A DNA stretch of 64,000 bases, taken from NCBI RefSeq assembly GCF_002915175.1, contig NZ_NXEJ01000001.1, positions 142,143 to 206,142 of the forward strand. The letters are read 5' to 3'. A program made the position numbers and the translations under genes. Below are positions 54,648 through 64,000 of the stretch, one piece after another; positions within the stretch are counted from its first letter, which is position 1, and each line of letters starts with the position of its first letter. Below the pieces are notes generated by a model. It had not been told where the DNA came from. It saw nothing but the letters and a program-made list of their open reading frames with translations, and ran no database searches. The DNA is from Agrobacterium rosae. GTDB lineage: Bacteria > Pseudomonadota > Alphaproteobacteria > Rhizobiales > Rhizobiaceae.

Positions 54648-55634
54648 TCAGAACGAGTCGGAAACGCGGATGCCGGCAGGGCCGAGAATAACGGCGATCA
54701 GTACGGGCAGAAAGAACAGGATCATCGGCACGGTAAGTTTTGGTGGCAATGCCGAAGCTTTCTTTTCCGCCTCATTCATGCGCTCGTCACGGCCTTCCTG
54801 CGCCAGAACACGCAGCGCCTGAGCCAGGGGGGTACCGTAACGCTCCGCCTGAATAAGCGCCTGTACCACGCTTTTAACCCCTTCCAGCTGCGTGCGAAGC
54901 CCAAGGTTTTCGAGGGCGGTCCGCCGGTCCTGCAGGAACGAAAGCTCTGCCGTCGTCAGCACCATTTCCTCGGCAAGGGCAGGCGATTGGTCGGCCATTT
55001 CTTCGGCGACACGACGCATGGCGGCTTCCATCGAGACACCCGATTCCACGCAGATCAGCATCAGGTCCAAGGCGTCGGGCCATGCGCGTTTGATGGATTT
55101 CTGGCGCTTGGACATCTGGTTGGAAACAAAGATATTCGGCGCGTAAAAACCCAGGTAACCAACGACGAGAACCACCATCAGGCGTACGCCGAAGGGCCGC
55201 TCTGGCAGGTTTCCCATGACGAAAACCCACAGAAAGGCCAGTGTGAGAAAGATGAATGGAAGAATAAACCGTGCGGCCAGAAACGTGTTTAGCGCGTTCT
55301 GCGATCGATAGCCGGCAGCCCGCAGCTTGTTGACGGTATTCGCGTCGATCAGCGCCTCACGCAGGTTGAAGCGCTCGACGATCCGCGTTGCCGATTTGTT
55401 GTTGGTGGCGCGCAGTGATGTCTTGCTGCCCTTGGCGACCTCGTTCATGCGGTCGCGTTCCCGGCTTCTGATCTGGTCTCGCTCCGTGGACACAGCCTTC
55501 ATGCGCTTATCCAGATCGCCCTTTTCGAAATAGGGAATGGCGAGCGTATAAAACGTCGCAAACACGGCGACGGAAACGAGAATGGCGATGATGAGGTGCG
55601 GGTTGGTCATGCTGGATATGAGTTCTTGCGACAT
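54648..55634 (-). CDS. tadC: Tad pilus inner-membrane platform protein TadC
   Basis: A 328-residue T2SF/GspF-domain membrane protein. Hydrophobic segments are near the N-terminus, at about residues 110-150 and at the C-terminus; the GspF domain contains DALDLMLICVESGVSMEAAMRRVAEE. With TadB it forms the platform that moves pilin subunits under CpaF. It is the last gene of the minus-strand pilus run and lies ten bases after tadB. In Agrobacterium the position corresponds to ctpI. Confidence 0.93.
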   Translation of the reverse strand: MSQELISSMTNPHLIIAILVSVAVFATFYTLAIPYFEKGDLDKRMKAVSTERDQIRSRERDRMNEVAKGSKTSLRATNNKSATRIVERFNLREALIDANTVNKLRAAGYRSQNALNTFLAARFILPFIFLTLAFLWVFVMGNLPERPFGVRLMVVLVVGYLGFYAPNIFVSNQMSKRQKSIKRAWPDALDLMLICVESGVSMEAAMRRVAEEMADQSPALAEEMVLTTAELSFLQDRRTALENLGLRTQLEGVKSVVQALIQAERYGTPLAQALRVLAQEGRDERMNEAEKKASALPPKLTVPMILFFLPVLIAVILGPAGIRVSDSF

Positions 55635-55644
55635 GCTTTCCGCC

Positions 55645-56649
55645 TCAAATATCGAAGTTGATCATCTGGCGCATGACGACGATACCGATGGACATCCAGA
55701 TTGCCGAGGCACCCAGAATGAGATGGCCACGCGGATCGGTAAACAGCACCATGATGTAGTCCGGCGAGGTGAGATAGACGAGCGTCGCCACGATGAAAGG
55801 AAGAGCGCCGATGATGACGGCAGATGCTTTTGCCTCCATCGAAAGGGCGGCCACCTTGGCCTTCATCTTGCGCCGTTCCCGCAGCACCTTGGAAAGGTTT
55901 GCCAGCGCTTCGGAAAGGTTGCCGCCTGCCTGTGCCTGAATGGTGATGACGGTGCCAAAGAAGTTCACCTCCGGCAAAGGCATGGTCAGCATCATGCGGT
56001 TGATCCCTTCCGGGATGCTCATGCCCACCTGTTGTGCTTCAACGACCCGCTGGAACTCGCTTTTGATCGGCTCCTGTCCATCAGACGCAATCAACCGAAC
56101 GGAATCGTTCAGTGGCAGACCGGATTTGATGGAGCGATACATGACATCGAGCGCGTTCGGAAACTCTTCAAGAAACTTGTTCTGCCGTCGTTTGACGAGA
56201 AACCCAAGCACCCAACGGGGCAAACCGAGTGCGCCGACGATGCTCCCACCCAGTGCCAAAAGGAGAGGTGCCCCGTAAAGCAAGGCAACCAGAAACACCG
56301 CAAGCCCCATGCCACCACTGATCACATGGAATTTTCGCACAGACATGGTGAGGCCAGCCTGAACGAGCCTGCCACGCACACTTTTGTCTTTTCTGTCCTT
56401 GTTTTTTTCTGTCTGCTTTTTTTCAAGATCTTTCAGGTTATCCTGTACGGATTTGCGCCGCTTACTCAGTTCCTGAACGCGGTCGCGTGCGATCTTGATC
56501 TTCTCTTTGTCGGTTTCAGCGGCTTTCACACGGCTGACACGGCTTGCGGTTTTCTTCTCGACCTCGATCTGCGGGAACAGGAAGACATAGGCCATCGCTC
56601 CTGCCGAAACGGCGACGAGAATCACAAGCAGCATCACCGTCATGTTCAT
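55645..56649 (-). CDS. tadB: Tad pilus inner-membrane platform protein TadB
   Basis: A 334-residue T2SF-domain protein with an N-terminal membrane helix, a highly charged cytoplasmic stretch (residues about 40-85, mostly Lys, Glu and Arg), two central helices, the GspF domain (FPNALDVMYRSIKSGLPLNDSV, AQAGGNLSEALANLSKVLRERR) and a final helix. It pairs with TadC. Seventy bases separate it from cpaF. Corresponds in order to ctpH. Confidence 0.93.
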   Translation of the reverse strand: MNMTVMLLVILVAVSAGAMAYVFLFPQIEVEKKTASRVSRVKAAETDKEKIKIARDRVQELSKRRKSVQDNLKDLEKKQTEKNKDRKDKSVRGRLVQAGLTMSVRKFHVISGGMGLAVFLVALLYGAPLLLALGGSIVGALGLPRWVLGFLVKRRQNKFLEEFPNALDVMYRSIKSGLPLNDSVRLIASDGQEPIKSEFQRVVEAQQVGMSIPEGINRMMLTMPLPEVNFFGTVITIQAQAGGNLSEALANLSKVLRERRKMKAKVAALSMEAKASAVIIGALPFIVATLVYLTSPDYIMVLFTDPRGHLILGASAIWMSIGIVVMRQMINFDI

Positions 56650-56719
56650 TTGCTATTCCGCCTTGGCCTGAGAGCGACGACGTCTTCGCGACGTCAGAAT
56701 AAAACTCCCACTCACTACT

Positions 56720-58192
56720 TTATTGAGACTTGCTTTCCATTTCATCGAGCGCTGCGGCAAGTCGCTTTTCCTCGTTGAAATAGCGTGCGCGATCCCAGAA
56801 ATGCGGTTTGCTGATACCGGTTGAGACGTGACGGCCGATGATCCGGCCATTGGCGTCTTCTCCGTCCATTTCATACCGCATCAGATCCTGAGTGATGATC
56901 ACGTCGCCTTCCATGCCGAGCACCTCTGTCACCTGCGTGATACGGCGTGAGCCGTCACGAAGGCGCGCAGCCTGAATGACGATGTCCACGGACGAGGAAA
57001 TGATTTCCCGCACGGTTTTTGCAGGCAGGGTGAAGCCGCCCATGGCAATCATCGATTCCATTCGGCTCAAACACTCACGTGGCGTGTTGGCGTGGATGGT
57101 GCCCATGGAGCCATCGTGACCGGTGTTCATGGCCTGCAACAGGTCAAAAACCTCGGGTCCGCGCACTTCACCGACGATGATACGTTCCGGGCGCATACGC
57201 AGGCAGTTCTTGACGAGATCACGCATGGTAATTTCGCCTTCGCCTTCGATATTTGGCGGACGCGTTTCCAGGCGCACCACATGCGGCTGCTGAAGCTGAA
57301 GCTCGGCGGTGTCTTCGCAGGTAATGATGCGTTCAGTCTTGTCGATGTAACTCGTCAGGCAGTTGAGAAGCGTGGTCTTACCAGAACCCGTGCCGCCGGA
57401 GATGACCACGTTGCAGCGAACGCGCCCGATGATTTGCAGCAGCACGGCACCCTCGGGCGTGATCGCACCGAAGCGCACCAGCTGGTCGAGCGTCAGCTTG
57501 TCTTTCTTGAACTTTCGGATCGTCAGTGCCGGGCCATCTATGGCGAGCGGCGGAGCGATGACGTTGACACGCGAACCATCCGGCAGACGAGCATCGCAGA
57601 TAGGGCTCGATTCATCCACGCGGCGGCCAACCTGGCTGACGATGCGCTGGCAGATGGACAGAAGTTGGGTGTTGTCACGGAACCTGATATCGGATTCGAT
57701 GGTCTTGCCGCCGACTTCAATGAAAACCTGGCCGGAGCCATTGACCATGATGTCGGCAATGTCGTCGCGAGCCAGAAGCGGCTCCAGCGGACCATAACCG
57801 AGAACGTCGTTACAGATGTCTTCCAGCAGCTCTTCCTGCTCGGAAATCGACATCGCGAAGTTCTTGATCGTGATGATATCATTGACGATATCGCGAATTT
57901 CCTCGCGCGCGCTTTCGGTGTCGAGTTTGGCGAGCTGCGACAGATCGATTGTGTCGATCAGCGCGGAAAACACCTGCGACTTGGTCTGGTAATAGTCATC
58001 TGTCCGCGTTCGCTTGCGCGATTGGGGTGCCGCTGGACTTGACGACGCCGCAGCTGGAGGCGGCGCAAGAACCAGCGTGTCTGCCGCGTCCAGACGTGGT
58101 GTTGCCATAGCAGGCGACGGGGCAGGGATGGATGCCACCTGCCCGGTATTCTGGCTTTTTGAAAAGCCCTCGTTGCCGCGTTTTCCGAACAT
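56720..58192 (-). CDS. cpaF: Tad pilus assembly ATPase CpaF/TadA
   Basis: A 490-residue secretion ATPase of the VirB11/GspE superfamily that powers pilus assembly (and possibly retraction). Walker A GGTGSGKT is at residues 266-273, the Asp box and Walker B region reads [10 protein letters not shown] and [11 protein letters not shown], and the His box is in [12 protein letters not shown]. The first 70 residues are Pro/Ala-rich and poorly conserved. It lies 39 bases after cpaE. Corresponds in order to ctpG. Confidence 0.96.
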   Translation of the reverse strand: MFGKRGNEGFSKSQNTGQVASIPAPSPAMATPRLDAADTLVLAPPPAAASSSPAAPQSRKRTRTDDYYQTKSQVFSALIDTIDLSQLAKLDTESAREEIRDIVNDIITIKNFAMSISEQEELLEDICNDVLGYGPLEPLLARDDIADIMVNGSGQVFIEVGGKTIESDIRFRDNTQLLSICQRIVSQVGRRVDESSPICDARLPDGSRVNVIAPPLAIDGPALTIRKFKKDKLTLDQLVRFGAITPEGAVLLQIIGRVRCNVVISGGTGSGKTTLLNCLTSYIDKTERIITCEDTAELQLQQPHVVRLETRPPNIEGEGEITMRDLVKNCLRMRPERIIVGEVRGPEVFDLLQAMNTGHDGSMGTIHANTPRECLSRMESMIAMGGFTLPAKTVREIISSSVDIVIQAARLRDGSRRITQVTEVLGMEGDVIITQDLMRYEMDGEDANGRIIGRHVSTGISKPHFWDRARYFNEEKRLAAALDEMESKSQ

Positions 58193-58231
58193 TTGTTTCT
58201 TCCGGTATGTCGCTAGAGGCGCGAGACGCGC

Positions 58232-59521
58232 TTACTTGCGTTTGATCAAGTCCATGAATTTGCCAAGGCTTGCACGTTTCGCCTTACGAACGGAGGATCG
58301 ACCCGTCACGACGTGAGCGATCTGCGAGAAGGTTTCGGCAATGGGAGATTTCGCATCGATTTCGCTGATCATGCGTCCGCTATTGGCCGCATTACCAAAC
58401 AGCTGCACATCAAAGGGAATAATGGCGATGGGCTCTATTTCCAACGGCTCGAAGAAATCGGCAGGCGCGATCTCAGGGCGCTTCAGCATGCCGACCTGGT
58501 TGAGCACCAGATGCGGAACCTTGTCATTGGGTCTCAGCTTCTTCAGCGCATCCAGAAGGTTTTTGGTGTTTCTGAGATTGGCAAGATCCGGCACTGCCGT
58601 AATCACCACTTCGTCTGCCGCCGCAAGCACGGTCTGCGTCCAGTCCGACCAGATATGGGGAACGTCCAGAACGGCGACAGGTGTGCTGCGTTGAAGGAGA
58701 TCGAGCAGAGGCTGGAATGCAAGCCGCTCGAAATCGTAAGGCCTATCCAGAAGGGATGGGGCAGCAAGCAGGGAAAGATGCTGGGAACATTTGGTCAATA
58801 GACGATCGAGAAAGACCTCGTCCAGGCGCTCCGGTGCATATACGGCTTCTGCGATGCCCTGCGCCGGGTCCTGATCAAAATCGATATTTGCGGTACCGAA
58901 AGGCAGGTCGAGATCGGCCAATATGGTCTCGGTCGAAAACAGGCTTGAAATGCCGAAGGCGCAATTGTGGGCAATGGTGGAGGAACCGACGCCGCCTTTG
59001 GCACCGATAAAAGCGATGTTGCGGCCTAGTGGCTCTGCCTCGGGATCAACGAAAATCGCGGAGATTGACGCCAGCAAATCCGGCATTTTAACGGGCGCAA
59101 CCAGATATTCGGAAATACCATTGCGGATAAGGTCGCGGTACAGCGCGATATCGTTGTGGCGACCGATAATGATGACGCGGGTGGTGGGATCACAGACTTC
59201 CGCAAGCGGTGCCAGGTCGTTCAGCAGATTGGATGGTTCGCGCGCTGTTTCGAGGATGATCAGGTTGGGCGTCGGGCTGGACGAAAACATGGTCGCGGCG
59301 GCTTCGACTTCGCCATTGGTAACACGCAGGCTGACCTTGTTCATACGACGGTCGCCGGACAAACGCTCCATCAGGCGCTGCATGCTTTCACTTTCGCAAA
59401 AGGCGTGGATCGAGATGCGCGGCAGGGGCCGCAGGTCATCCAGATCTCCCATGCGCAAAGGCTCTTCGGAGTGAAGTTCGTCCGGATTTGCGTGTTGAAT
59501 ATCGTAGTTTACCGGGCTCAT
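58232..59521 (-). CDS. cpaE: Tad pilus localisation ATPase CpaE/TadZ
   Basis: A 429-residue protein with an N-terminal atypical receiver-like domain (residues about 30-155) and a C-terminal ParA/MinD-type ATPase, whose deviant P-loop is IGAKGGVGSSTIAHN. CpaE places the pilus machine at the pole. The ATG at 59521 has an AGGAAA ribosome site; the frame runs further upstream into cpaD but that part is not family-like. Corresponds in order to ctpF. Confidence 0.93.
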   Translation of the reverse strand: MSPVNYDIQHANPDELHSEEPLRMGDLDDLRPLPRISIHAFCESESMQRLMERLSGDRRMNKVSLRVTNGEVEAAATMFSSSPTPNLIILETAREPSNLLNDLAPLAEVCDPTTRVIIIGRHNDIALYRDLIRNGISEYLVAPVKMPDLLASISAIFVDPEAEPLGRNIAFIGAKGGVGSSTIAHNCAFGISSLFSTETILADLDLPFGTANIDFDQDPAQGIAEAVYAPERLDEVFLDRLLTKCSQHLSLLAAPSLLDRPYDFERLAFQPLLDLLQRSTPVAVLDVPHIWSDWTQTVLAAADEVVITAVPDLANLRNTKNLLDALKKLRPNDKVPHLVLNQVGMLKRPEIAPADFFEPLEIEPIAIIPFDVQLFGNAANSGRMISEIDAKSPIAETFSQIAHVVTGRSSVRKAKRASLGKFMDLIKRK

Positions 59522-59558
59522 TGTGTTTCCTGTTGCCGCATGCGTTGCGTGCTGGACG

Positions 59559-60257
59559 TCATTCTGTCGTTGCCGTGGTCTTGCCTGCACGATAATTGCC
59601 GATCACCACGGAGCGCCGTTCCGCATCGATCGGGCTCATGCCGCGCGGTCCGACAAGGTCCATGGGATTGGCTATCTGCGCAGCCAGATTGTTCTGAGAG
59701 GCGCAGCCGAAATTGTACCAGTTCTTGTTGGAATAGGTGTTGTCGGACAGGTCTTCCGGCCATTGTCCGCACTGCCCCGTCATCGCGGTGACGGCAATGT
59801 AGCTCAGCCTGATCGGAGCTGCATCGCCCGAAGGTGCCGCCCGGTAGGGGACTTCCACGATCTTTGCCGCTGGTATGCCTGAAGATGCAAGGGTCGCGCG
59901 GATATGACGTTTGAGGATGGACGCCGCAGCGGAATTCGCAGACCCCGTTGGCACCTGAATTTGAACGACACCTGATGATGTCGCGGCATAGCTTTGGGCA
60001 AAGCCCTTGATGTTGTCGGCCATGCCCACGGTCAGGCGGTTGTCGCCCGCAGACACCGGGATATCGAGCGAATGCTGCGCTTCGGAAAGCGTGATCGGGT
60101 GGCGAGTGCGGTAGTCGTCAGGAATGGCACCCGTCGACATAGGGTCGCGTGCACAGCTTTGCGCCAGCGCGGCAGTCGTCAACAGCGCGAGAACAAGTCC
60201 GGTGCGACGGATGGAAGGACGGTGGGCGAGCGGTTTCATCTGATGCATCTTTGTCAT
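59559..60257 (-). CDS. cpaD: Tad pilus assembly protein CpaD
   Basis: A 232-residue exported protein, probably a lipoprotein: an N-terminal hydrophobic stretch ends ALAQSC with Cys near residue 35. The CpaD family features HPITLSEAQHSLDIPV near residue 54 and NFGCASQNNLAAQIANPMDLVGPRGM near the C-terminus are clear. It is thought to support the CpaC secretin. Its start overlaps cpaC by four bases. Corresponds in order to ctpE. Confidence 0.93.
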   Translation of the reverse strand: MTKMHQMKPLAHRPSIRRTGLVLALLTTAALAQSCARDPMSTGAIPDDYRTRHPITLSEAQHSLDIPVSAGDNRLTVGMADNIKGFAQSYAATSSGVVQIQVPTGSANSAAASILKRHIRATLASSGIPAAKIVEVPYRAAPSGDAAPIRLSYIAVTAMTGQCGQWPEDLSDNTYSNKNWYNFGCASQNNLAAQIANPMDLVGPRGMSPIDAERRSVVIGNYRAGKTTATTE

Positions 60258-61846
60258 TTGTAGATAAACCCTACCGAGCCCTGATAGGGCTGTGTGTGAG
60301 CCTGCTGCTTGTTGCCGTAGACCTTGTTCACCCGGTTCATGAAATACATGCCGGCATCATTGTCCGGGTTAAAATTATCGTCCGGCCGCGCGATTTCGTT
60401 GCGCGACACGGGACGAACGAGATAGGGCGTGGCGATGATGACCAGTTCAGTTTCGTTGCGAATGAAGTCCTTGCTTCGAAACAGCGTGCCGAGAACCGGC
60501 ACTTTGGAAACACCCGGTATGCCGGACATTGCCTGGCGTACATTGTCCTGCACCAAACCAGCAATGACGATGGAACCGCCCGATGGAAGTTCCACGCTGG
60601 TGGAGGCTTCGCGCTTGCGGATCGACAGATAAGTGCTGCCGGGAACGCTAATGCTGCTACCGTTACCGGTCACGGCGCTACCCTCATAGGTAGGCTCCGA
60701 GACATTTGTTTCAATTTTTAGGCTGATGCGACCGGGCGACAGAACCACGGGCCGAAAATTCAGCTCGATGCCGTAGTTTACCGTGTCAGTGGTACGTGTA
60801 ACAGTTGGTTTTCCAGTGGTGTCATCGATGGCCACCTCCTGCTCGGCAGGCAGGCGGAATTCGCCGCCGACGTAGAATTTCGCTTGCTCGCCTGAAATGG
60901 CGGTGAGGCTAGGCTCAGCCAGCGTTCGCATCACGCCTGCCTGTTCCATGGCATTGAAATAGCTACCGAGGGTCAACTTGCCGATGCTGCCGGCAATGTT
61001 TCCAGTGCCTGCAAGCCCGATTGCGTTGCCAAGGTTCGACGGATTGGAGAATGAGATGCGCCCGCCCAAGTCACTGCCCGAGCCGCTGATGGAGCCGTTA
61101 AAGCCGAGCTGTTTCAGAACCTGTCGGCTGACCTCGGCAACGGTGACCTTCAACGTCACCTGATCTTCGCCCTCGATCGTCAGCATATTGACGATGGATG
61201 ATTGCTGACGGTCTTCGGCAAAGATGGCGACAGCCCCGTCACCATTGCTCTGGCTGGTTTCGGTAATATTACGTGTGGTCGCCTCACCACCCTTCAAGAA
61301 AGCGGATGCCAGCTGCACGGCACGCGCTGAATCCTGTGGCGTACGGACCGTTCCCGAAAGAACGATATTATCGGAGACGATTTCGACGCGAATATCCGAT
61401 TCCGGAATAAATCGGCGCAAATTGGCTTGGAGACCGGAAATATCGCGTTCAACTTCCAGATCAAGGCTGACGATTTCCTGTCCCTGATCACCGAAGATGA
61501 AGATATTCGTTTGGCCGACCGCCTTGCCGAACAGGTAAATCCGTCGCGAACTGCGCGTTACGGCATCGGCCATGCTGGGGTCGGCAACGAGAATATCATG
61601 CGCATCTTGGGGCAGGTCGATGACCAGCGCCTTGTTCAAGCCCAACTTCAACCGCTTGCGAACACCTTGACCGCTTTCGTTGATCCGCACGATGCTGGCG
61701 CTTTGTGCCAGCGCCTCATGCGTCGAAAATCCGAAAGGTGCGTTCATTCCAGGAAAGCCGGAAAATGCGATGCAAAACGCCACTCCGCCCGTGACGGAAG
61801 AGCGCATCATTTTTTTCAAGCCGGTGAGTGCGTGAAATCTGGTCAT
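60254..61846 (-). CDS. cpaC: Tad pilus outer-membrane secretin CpaC/RcpA
   Basis: A 530-residue secretin. A signal peptide (about residues 1-48) is followed by an N-terminal pilus-secretin domain (LGLNKALVIDLPQDAHDILVAD), a BON-like segment, and the C-terminal secretin barrel with VPVLGTLFRSKDF, the classical secretin signature. It forms the outer-membrane pore for the pilus. It overlaps cpaB and cpaD by four bases each. Corresponds in order to ctpD. Confidence 0.95.
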   Translation of the reverse strand: MTRFHALTGLKKMMRSSVTGGVAFCIAFSGFPGMNAPFGFSTHEALAQSASIVRINESGQGVRKRLKLGLNKALVIDLPQDAHDILVADPSMADAVTRSSRRIYLFGKAVGQTNIFIFGDQGQEIVSLDLEVERDISGLQANLRRFIPESDIRVEIVSDNIVLSGTVRTPQDSARAVQLASAFLKGGEATTRNITETSQSNGDGAVAIFAEDRQQSSIVNMLTIEGEDQVTLKVTVAEVSRQVLKQLGFNGSISGSGSDLGGRISFSNPSNLGNAIGLAGTGNIAGSIGKLTLGSYFNAMEQAGVMRTLAEPSLTAISGEQAKFYVGGEFRLPAEQEVAIDDTTGKPTVTRTTDTVNYGIELNFRPVVLSPGRISLKIETNVSEPTYEGSAVTGNGSSISVPGSTYLSIRKREASTSVELPSGGSIVIAGLVQDNVRQAMSGIPGVSKVPVLGTLFRSKDFIRNETELVIIATPYLVRPVSRNEIARPDDNFNPDNDAGMYFMNRVNKVYGNKQQAHTQPYQGSVGFIYK

Positions 61847-62652
61847 TGTGACGACCCTCCTTGTCCATCCCGGACAATTGAGCCGGATTTGATCACCTGA
61901 ATTGCCGGTCGTCCCGAGCCGCCGCTCAAGAGGTAATTGGCCGATGTGGTGTCGCTGTCCTGAGCATCGGCAACTGAGCGCAGGGAAAGCGTCAAGCGGT
62001 CCGCCATCTGCTGCGCCACAATCATGATTTTTGCCTGCTCAGGCGTCAGTTCCAGCGTTGCGGTTGCACCAACGACAGCGGTCGTGCCGTCTTCGCCTTC
62101 CTTGATCTGCTGGTCGATGGCGAGAACACGGACATTGTTGAGAACGTTTTCAGTCAGAAAGCTTCCCGCATCGCCCTTGCGAACCATGATCACGTCGACA
62201 CGGTCATTGGGCAACACGAAGCCACCGGCACCCGTGGCGACGGAAATCTCCGTGGCCACGGCGCGCATGCCCGCTGGCAAAAGAGCAGACATGATGCGTG
62301 TGCTGGAATCGACCACCTTCTCCGGCCGTAGCGGCTCGCCCTCGAACAGTGGCAGGCGCACGACAGAGCCAGTAAGCTCAGTTATGGCGTCGGGCCGTTT
62401 GGTTTCGGTTACGAAATTGTCGTTGATGCTGCCCTGCGGCCACGCTGCCCACCGAACAGAATCGGCGCTCAGGCGGCTTCCCACTGGCAGATTTACCGAG
62501 GAAACCAGCACGTTGACCGTTGGCTCTTTCTGGATGATGGCTTCCGCCTGTTCGACGACCTGCTGAGGGCCGCCAAGCTGCATCGCCAGCAAACCGGCAA
62601 GACCGGCGGCAACGACAGCAACGGAAAGTATGATGACACGCGACGGCTTCAT
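61843..62652 (-). CDS. cpaB: Tad pilus assembly protein CpaB/RcpC
   Basis: A 269-residue periplasmic protein with an N-terminal membrane anchor (residues 5-25) and an SAF domain (VLVSSVNLPVGSRLSADSVRWAAWP), followed by the RcpC/CpaB domain containing GAGGFVLPNDRVDVIMV. It links secretin and periplasmic parts of the pilus machine. 129 bases separate it from cpaA. Corresponds in order to ctpC. Confidence 0.94.
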   Translation of the reverse strand: MKPSRVIILSVAVVAAGLAGLLAMQLGGPQQVVEQAEAIIQKEPTVNVLVSSVNLPVGSRLSADSVRWAAWPQGSINDNFVTETKRPDAITELTGSVVRLPLFEGEPLRPEKVVDSSTRIMSALLPAGMRAVATEISVATGAGGFVLPNDRVDVIMVRKGDAGSFLTENVLNNVRVLAIDQQIKEGEDGTTAVVGATATLELTPEQAKIMIVAQQMADRLTLSLRSVADAQDSDTTSANYLLSGGSGRPAIQVIKSGSIVRDGQGGSSQ

Positions 62653-62781
62653 GCTTGGCCCTTGAAAGAGTCAGAATCTCTGATCTGAACCTTGTCCCGC
62701 CATTGGTGTAATTATGGTTAATAAAATCTGTCGCATCGTGGTTAATGAGAAATAAACAACACGATTATTTAAAATGCGACT

Positions 62782-63294
62782 TTAAAGCATGTGCTGCATC
62801 GCGAGTTGCACGATTGGTGCCTCGGGGTAGGTCAGGAGGCCGCCGATGGCGATGGCAATGCCGTATGGGATTTTTTTTGCGACGAGCAGGGAGTCTGGGA
62901 TGGGCAGGCCGCTCGCCATGATCTCCTGCGAGTGCGAACGTAACATCAAGATAGCGACTGTTAGCAGGCCCCCAACAACCGCAACACTTAGGATGAATAG
63001 TGCCAAAGACACATTAAATCCAAACCATATAGCTGACACTGAAAGAAGTTTTGCATCCCCACCACCCATTATATTGAGTGCGAAGAGTGCGAAGCAAATC
63101 GAAAATACAATAAGTCCACCAGCCAAATTCATTCCGAGCGTATGCCAGTCTAGGCCGATAAAAGGTGCAACGAAAATAAACGAAAGAAAAAGCATTACGG
63201 AGACACGATTTGGAATTGTCATGGTGAAAAGATCAGAAATCGCCGCCAAGGCGAGCCCCATAGGAAAAATCAAAAATATCGCTCCAGCAACCAT
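62782..63294 (-). CDS. cpaA: Prepilin peptidase CpaA/TadV
   Basis: A 170-residue A24-family aspartic membrane peptidase that cuts the Flp prepilin leader. The two catalytic aspartates are in AISDLFTMTIPNRVS (near residue 21) and MGGGDAKLLS (near residue 78). It is the short form lacking the methylase domain, as usual for Tad systems. It has about five membrane spans. A terminator-like hairpin lies between it and the pilin gene. Corresponds in order to ctpB. Confidence 0.94.
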   Translation of the reverse strand: MVAGAIFLIFPMGLALAAISDLFTMTIPNRVSVMLFLSFIFVAPFIGLDWHTLGMNLAGGLIVFSICFALFALNIMGGGDAKLLSVSAIWFGFNVSLALFILSVAVVGGLLTVAILMLRSHSQEIMASGLPIPDSLLVAKKIPYGIAIAIGGLLTYPEAPIVQLAMQHML

Positions 63295-63343
63295 TCTTAT
63301 TTCCTAGTCCCTCGGCTTTTTTGATAAATCGGAAATCAAAATG

Positions 63344-63367
63344 AAAAGCCGCCCAATTCTGGGCGGC
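63344..63367 (-). terminator. Terminator/attenuator between pilin and cpaA
   Basis: On the minus strand a perfect seven-base GC stem (63361-63367 with 63348-63354) with a six-base loop is followed by TTTTCATTTT. It lies 26 bases after the pilin stop, so it should make most transcripts end after the pilin gene and let a fraction run into cpaA. Confidence 0.75.
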
Positions 63368-63392
63368 CGTCATTCGACGATGCCCAGGACTT

Positions 63393-63581
63393 TTACTGTC
63401 CAGATGTGGTTTTTGCTGTAGTCATTTTTGTTCCGATGTTCGTGAACAGTGCGCTGAGCTGTGTGCCGACGACACCAGCACCAGCTATAATGCCCACGGA
63501 AATCAAAGCTGCGATCAAGCCGTATTCGATGGCGGTCGCGCCGGACTCGTCTTTCATGAAGCGAGCGAAAATGTTTGTCAT
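63393..63581 (-). CDS. Flp/Fap-type major pilin
   Basis: A 62-residue type IVb prepilin. The short leader ends ESG, cleavage falls after Gly14, and the mature protein begins ATAIEYGLIAALIS, with the essential Glu at +5 followed by Tyr, the Flp motif. A 20-residue hydrophobic helix follows, then a short Thr/Ser-rich tail. An AGGAGAA ribosome site (63585-63593) precedes the ATG. It is the first gene of the pilus run and corresponds in order to ctpA of Agrobacterium, whose locus is needed for surface attachment. Confidence 0.95.
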   Translation of the reverse strand: MTNIFARFMKDESGATAIEYGLIAALISVGIIAGAGVVGTQLSALFTNIGTKMTTAKTTSGQ

Positions 63582-64000
63582 GCGGGTTCTCCTAAACTCT
63601 TCGTTTGTTGTTCAGCACGCCGACAACTGTTTTCCGTTGTTCGGTTGAGCTCAAATTACAGAAGGTCGATTTCCAACGACTTAAAAAATCTCGTTAAAAT
63701 TGGGTTAATGAAGGCTGAAATTGAGCATAGTAAACAATAGATCAAAGTAGAAATTCAATATTTATATACCGTCTCGAATCCTTATTCTTCTAAGGTTCCT
63801 AGTCGCGCTTATCGCTCGGAATGCGTTCGAAAACGGTGCATTTTCCTGTTCTATTATGGCGCATGGCATGAAATGGCTCATCGATATGTGCCGCACCTTA
63901 TCGGCGTGATGCCATAATGGGATTCATGCTTAACGCTTCATTCACCAATGCCGCGCATGGTGATTTTTGATGAAGTGTGTAACGAGTGAACCAAGGCTGC
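63582..64000. other. Pilin upstream region to window edge
   Basis: 419 bases without a convincing gene. The first 200 bases upstream of the pilin are strongly AT-rich, as expected for a leader and promoter; TTGAAT and TACTAT on the minus strand near 63730-63760 are too widely spaced to call. Inverted copies of ATTATGGC (63853-63860 and 63911-63918) lie 50 bases apart farther up. No terminator or RNA gene is seen. Confidence 0.4.

Overview
The window looks like core chromosome of a Rhizobiales alphaproteobacterium, most likely Agrobacterium/Rhizobium. Supporting evidence is the co-occurrence of RirA and Irr (the rhizobial iron regulators), a Ctp/Tad pilus cluster in the Agrobacterium order, rhizobial-type PhnM/PhnN/DUF1045, a cytochrome bo3 operon followed by SURF1, and a fabA-fabB-fabI operon. 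Coding density is high, with many ATGA/GTGA overlaps. I see no rRNA, tRNA, IS element, prophage, CRISPR array or recognisable defence system. The genus is inferred from protein resemblance and gene order; no database was searched.

Layout. 1-3.2 kb: a malate/lactate dehydrogenase-family gene cut by the left edge, then phosphonate genes phnN, phnM and a 2H-phosphoesterase (DUF1045). 3.5 kb: a probable 31-residue membrane peptide with its own terminator. 3.7-8.5 kb: gpmA, dapB, an ABC exporter, glk, mgsA. 8.6-15.7 kb: murein endopeptidase mepA divergent from a yejABEF-type peptide importer, a pairing that fits muropeptide recycling. 15.8-19 kb: a glutamine-synthetase-like ligase with an FAD amine oxidase (gamma-glutamylputrescine-type pair) and gluconokinase. 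19.1-24.1 kb: a four-gene osmoprotectant ABC importer and an AbrB-type membrane protein.

24.2-29.4 kb: rirA, a lone ferric-ion binding protein, irr, and the fabA-fabB-fabI operon; an Irr-box-like inverted repeat lies over the predicted rirA -35. 29.4-32.5 kb: an amidohydrolase with its GntR regulator, and two TadE/TadG-like pseudopilin genes. 32.6-39.4 kb: an MFS transporter, then cyoABCD and surf1; CyoD has a striking histidine-rich N-terminus. 39.5-42.5 kb: nucleoside salvage (deoB-add-upp). 42.5-49 kb: mmsA, a small monooxygenase-fold protein with a LysR regulator, a DMT permease, a KduD-like dehydrogenase and a DUF475/TerC protein. 48.9-53.6 kb: a structured intergenic region with a strong terminator, marR, an NlpC/P60 hydrolase, a small exported protein, pncB and a leucyl aminopeptidase. 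53.7-63.6 kb: the tad/cpa (ctp) type IVc pilus locus, consisting of a TPR lipoprotein facing a nine-gene minus-strand run from pilin to TadC.

How the genes work together: most blocks are self-contained operons for central metabolism, envelope recycling, iron control and surface attachment. I did not find a clearly new multi-gene system. The best leads are local: the small membrane peptide, the structured RNA before marR, the DUF1045 protein as a possible PhnP substitute, the His-rich CyoD tail, and the rirA/irr promoter architecture.
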